Program-made: the position numbers and the translations under genes
Source of the DNA: Polyangium fumosum
GTDB taxonomy: Bacteria > Myxococcota_A > Polyangia > Polyangiales > Polyangiaceae
Direction: 5' to 3'
DNA: 64,000 nt
NCBI RefSeq assembly: GCF_005144585.1
Contig: NZ_SSMQ01000053.1
Coordinates: 1 to 64,000 of the forward strand
In this document: positions 62,054 through 64,000 of the stretch, in pieces
Position numbering within the stretch: the stretch's first letter is position 1
Layout: every line of letters begins with the position of its first letter
Notes under the pieces: model-generated
The model's database searches: none
Told to the model about the DNA's origin: nothing
Seen by the model: the letters and a program-made list of their open reading frames with translations, nothing else

Positions 62054-62488
62054 TCAGGACGCTGCCGCGGGCGGACCTGCGTGCGGCGCGTCGTAGGCCT
62101 GGCTCAGCGCGCCGAGGTTCTCGACCACGAGGATGTGGCAGATCTTGTCGCCGCGGAACGTGCACACGACGGCCCACTCCGTGAAGAAGACGGCGCCATT
62201 CTTCACCACGCGCAACGTCTCGTCGCCGGTCACCACGGCCTTCTCGTCGTTGGCGAAGAAGTCATGGACGTTGAGCCCTACGTGCTCGACTGCGGAGGGC
62301 ATCCCACGGAAATACTCCGCGACCCCATTCTTGCCCCGGAACTCGCCGCTGAGGGGCGTCCCTGGCCCGATCGAGAGCTTGTAGACGATATCGTCGGTGA
62401 GGCTCGAAAGCAGAATTTGCGGGTCCCCCGTGGCCGCGAACTCCTTGAAGATGGCACGTAGCAGCGTGATCTTTTCGTCGGCGGTCAT
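62054..62488 (-). CDS. SnoaL-like NTF2-fold protein
   Basis: ATG 62488 has AAGGAG 6-7 bp upstream and gives 144 residues. The NTF2 cone fold is clear: KITLLRAIFKEFAATGDPQI, LTDDIVYKLSIGPGTPLSGE, GVAEYFRGMPSAVEHV, VVTGDETLRVVKNGAVFFTE and ICHILVVENLGAL. No signal peptide, so cytoplasmic. Such proteins bind or isomerise small polar or hydrophobic molecules. It converges with the PAS-STAS gene. Confidence 0.78.
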   Translation of the reverse strand: MTADEKITLLRAIFKEFAATGDPQILLSSLTDDIVYKLSIGPGTPLSGEFRGKNGVAEYFRGMPSAVEHVGLNVHDFFANDEKAVVTGDETLRVVKNGAVFFTEWAVVCTFRGDKICHILVVENLGALSQAYDAPHAGPPAAAS

Positions 62489-62809
62489 CCTGATCTCCTT
62501 CGTGTTGCGGACGTGACGATACACGAAACGAGGGCGTCGCGCGCGGCTGCACCTGTGTCTCCACCACGCGCCCGCTGTCCAGGGCCAACGGCCCCGGGCG
62601 GGGAGGGGACCCAGCCCGGAACGAACCGAACATCCCTGGCAAAACGAGAGCCGGCAGGATCCGTGTGGCTGTACGCCCAGCCGCGCACGCCCTCAGCGTA
62701 ACCCCGAGTACAGGGTTTCGGAAGATCAGATATGCTGGAAACGGATACATAAGAAACTTTTTTCACGCGTGGATGGAACCGCGGCGACCGTCGTGCCGAC
62801 TTATCTGCG
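62489..62809. other. 321-bp divergent intergenic region
   Basis: It separates the SnoaL-like gene (minus) from the adaptor of the third RND operon (plus). No gene supported. The stretch 62725-62767 is clearly richer in A and T than its surroundings (TATGCT at 62731, ATACATAAG, TTTTTTT) and is the likeliest promoter zone for the efflux genes, but no clean -35/-10 pair is seen. Confidence 0.45.
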
Positions 62810-63892
62810 ATGAACCGCCCCCCCACGCCCTTCCTCTTGGTCGCCGCCTTCTTGGTGGTGGGGTGCCACCACGAACATCAAGAGCCGCAGGAACATGGCA
62901 AGTTCCTCGTGACGCGTCCTCTTCGGAAAGGCACCGAGCTCACCCGGGACTACGTCGCACAAATCCGCGCGATCCAGCACATCGAGGTGCGTGCTCTCGA
63001 AAAGGGCTACCTGCAAGGGACCTTCATTGACGAGGGCCATCAGGTCGCGAAGGGCGCGAAGATGTTCCAAATCATGCCCATGATTTACCAGGCAGAGGTG
63101 CAGAAGGCCGACGCGGAGGCGCAGCTCTCGGAGATCGAGCTCAGAAACACGAAGCTCCTCGCCGATAAGAACGTCGTGTCCCCCAACGAGCTCGCCCTGG
63201 CCAAGGCGAAGCTCAGCAAGGCGAAGGCCGAAGTGGCGCTCGCGGCGACGCACAAATCGATGACCGAGATGCGGGCGCCGTTCGACGGCCTCGTGGGGCG
63301 CTTTTACGTGCGGATGGGCAGCCTGGTCGACGAGGGGGACCTGCTCACGACGCTCTCCGACAACAGCAAGGTCTGGGTGTACTTCAGCGTCAGCGAGGTG
63401 GAGTACCTCAAATACGAATCTCAGCCGGAAGAGGAGAGGATCACCACCGTGAAGCTCCAGATGGCGGATGGCCAGGTCTTCGATCAACCCGGCACGGTGG
63501 AGACGATCGAGGCCGATTTCAACAACCAGACCGGGAGCCTCGCGTTTCGGGCCACGTTCCCCAATCCCAAGGGGCTGCTCCGACATGGCGAGACGGGCAA
63601 GATCCTGATGGAGGTGCCGCTCAAGCACGCCTTGCTCATTCCGCAGAAGGCGACCTTCGACGTGCTCGACAAGAAGTTCGTCTTCGTCATCGACGAAAAG
63701 AACGTCATCCACTCGCGCCCCATCACCATCGCCGCGGAGATGCCGCAGGTCTTCGTGGTCGCGAGTGGCCTCGAAGAACACGACAAGATCCTCGTGGAAG
63801 GCCTGCGCAAGGTCCGGGACGGCGTCGCGATCGAGGTCGATTACAAGGAACCTTCCGACGTGTTCGCGCACCTGGAGGTGCCAGCGGAATGA
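62810..63892 (+). CDS. RND efflux adaptor lipoprotein (third operon)
   Basis: A 360-residue membrane fusion protein. The signal ends LVVGC with Cys19, followed at once by a His/Glu-rich stretch (HHEHQEPQEH). Barrel-sandwich halves are HIEVRALEKGYLQGTFIDEG near residues 57-76 and EMRAPFDGLVGRFYVRMGSL near 159-178, around a coiled hairpin (DAEAQLSEIELRNTKLLADK). The start of the permease overlaps its stop by 4 bp. Unlike the other two RND operons here, no TetR gene precedes it. The His-rich head could bind metal. Confidence 0.88.
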   Translation: MNRPPTPFLLVAAFLVVGCHHEHQEPQEHGKFLVTRPLRKGTELTRDYVAQIRAIQHIEVRALEKGYLQGTFIDEGHQVAKGAKMFQIMPMIYQAEVQKADAEAQLSEIELRNTKLLADKNVVSPNELALAKAKLSKAKAEVALAATHKSMTEMRAPFDGLVGRFYVRMGSLVDEGDLLTTLSDNSKVWVYFSVSEVEYLKYESQPEEERITTVKLQMADGQVFDQPGTVETIEADFNNQTGSLAFRATFPNPKGLLRHGETGKILMEVPLKHALLIPQKATFDVLDKKFVFVIDEKNVIHSRPITIAAEMPQVFVVASGLEEHDKILVEGLRKVRDGVAIEVDYKEPSDVFAHLEVPAE

Positions 63893-64000
63893 GCCTGACG
63901 TCCAAGTTCATCCATCGCCCGGTCATGGCGATGGTCCTGTCCATCGTGCTCGTGTTCCTGGGCATCCTGGCCATGCGCTCGCGCCCGGTCTCGCAGTTTC
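63889..64000 (+). CDS. RND efflux permease, start only
   Basis: ATG 63889 overlaps the adaptor stop (ATGA) and the frame is open to the window edge, 37 codons. MSLTSKFIHRPVMAMVLSIV continues into TM1 (LVFLGILAMRSRPVSQF), the usual start of an AcrB-like HAE1 pump. Substrate type cannot be judged from this part. Confidence 0.82.
   Translation, partial: MSLTSKFIHRPVMAMVLSIVLVFLGILAMRSRPVSQF

Overview
The window looks like chromosomal DNA of a myxobacterium of the Sorangium/Polyangium type. Base composition is very GC-rich, and long open frames run antisense to almost every gene as a consequence. Secreted proteins and lipoproteins with Gly/Ser-rich spacers are common, one surface protein ends in a MYXO-CTERM-like tail, and there are very large hybrid histidine kinases, orphan DUF4157 (extracellular contractile injection system type) effectors and an imuA-imuB-dnaE2 mutagenesis operon. 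I see no tRNA, rRNA, CRISPR array, prophage or transposase gene.

Layout. 0-12.5 kb: a glycine-rich lipoprotein (cut by the window edge), a flavin-binding PPOX protein, then two complete TetR-adaptor-RND efflux operons: one on the minus strand (6.1 to 1.07 kb) with two identical-pattern operators, one on the plus strand (7.3-12.5 kb). Between them lies a MYXO-CTERM surface protein. 12.5-14 kb: a nested palindrome, a membrane protein and a calcium-binding-repeat secreted protein. 14-26.3 kb: a sugar and acyl-CoA region with a CoA-transferase and FGGY kinase (minus) divergent from a binding protein, double ATPase and permease ABC importer (plus); then a PAS hybrid kinase, an L-fucose-isomerase-family enzyme and aspartokinase. 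26.4-34.9 kb: chromate transporter, DUF2934 protein, a DUF4157 effector with a 4-bp-overlapping lipoprotein that may be its immunity partner, small unknown genes, and a lipoprotein/HNH gene broken twice at homopolymers. 35-43.3 kb: a beta-propeller hybrid kinase, an FG-GAP lipoprotein and a large ATPase-TPR regulator. 43.3-45.9 kb: a second DUF4157 effector with an overlapping partner gene. 46.2-53.2 kb: imuA-imuB-dnaE2 with a good LexA-box candidate, then a lipoprotein. 53.2-64 kb: an acyltransferase, envelope lipoproteins, an OmpA/TSP3 operon, an 86-bp tandem repeat, SnoaL-like proteins, a PAS-STAS protein, and the start of a third RND operon.

The most unusual signal is a mobile-looking palindromic repeat of about 55-68 bp. 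It sits inside three neighbouring coding sequences (imuB, dnaE2 and the following lipoprotein) without breaking their frames, and a shortened relative lies in the chrA-lysC gap. The arms co-vary (C-G in two copies, T-A in the third), so the folded form seems to be conserved. Other structure not explained by genes: a 124-bp nested palindrome at 12456-12579, a string of four or five hairpins at 20608-20733, and an 86-bp tandem repeat carrying a TTCGAACGTTCGAA palindrome near 59.6-59.9 kb.
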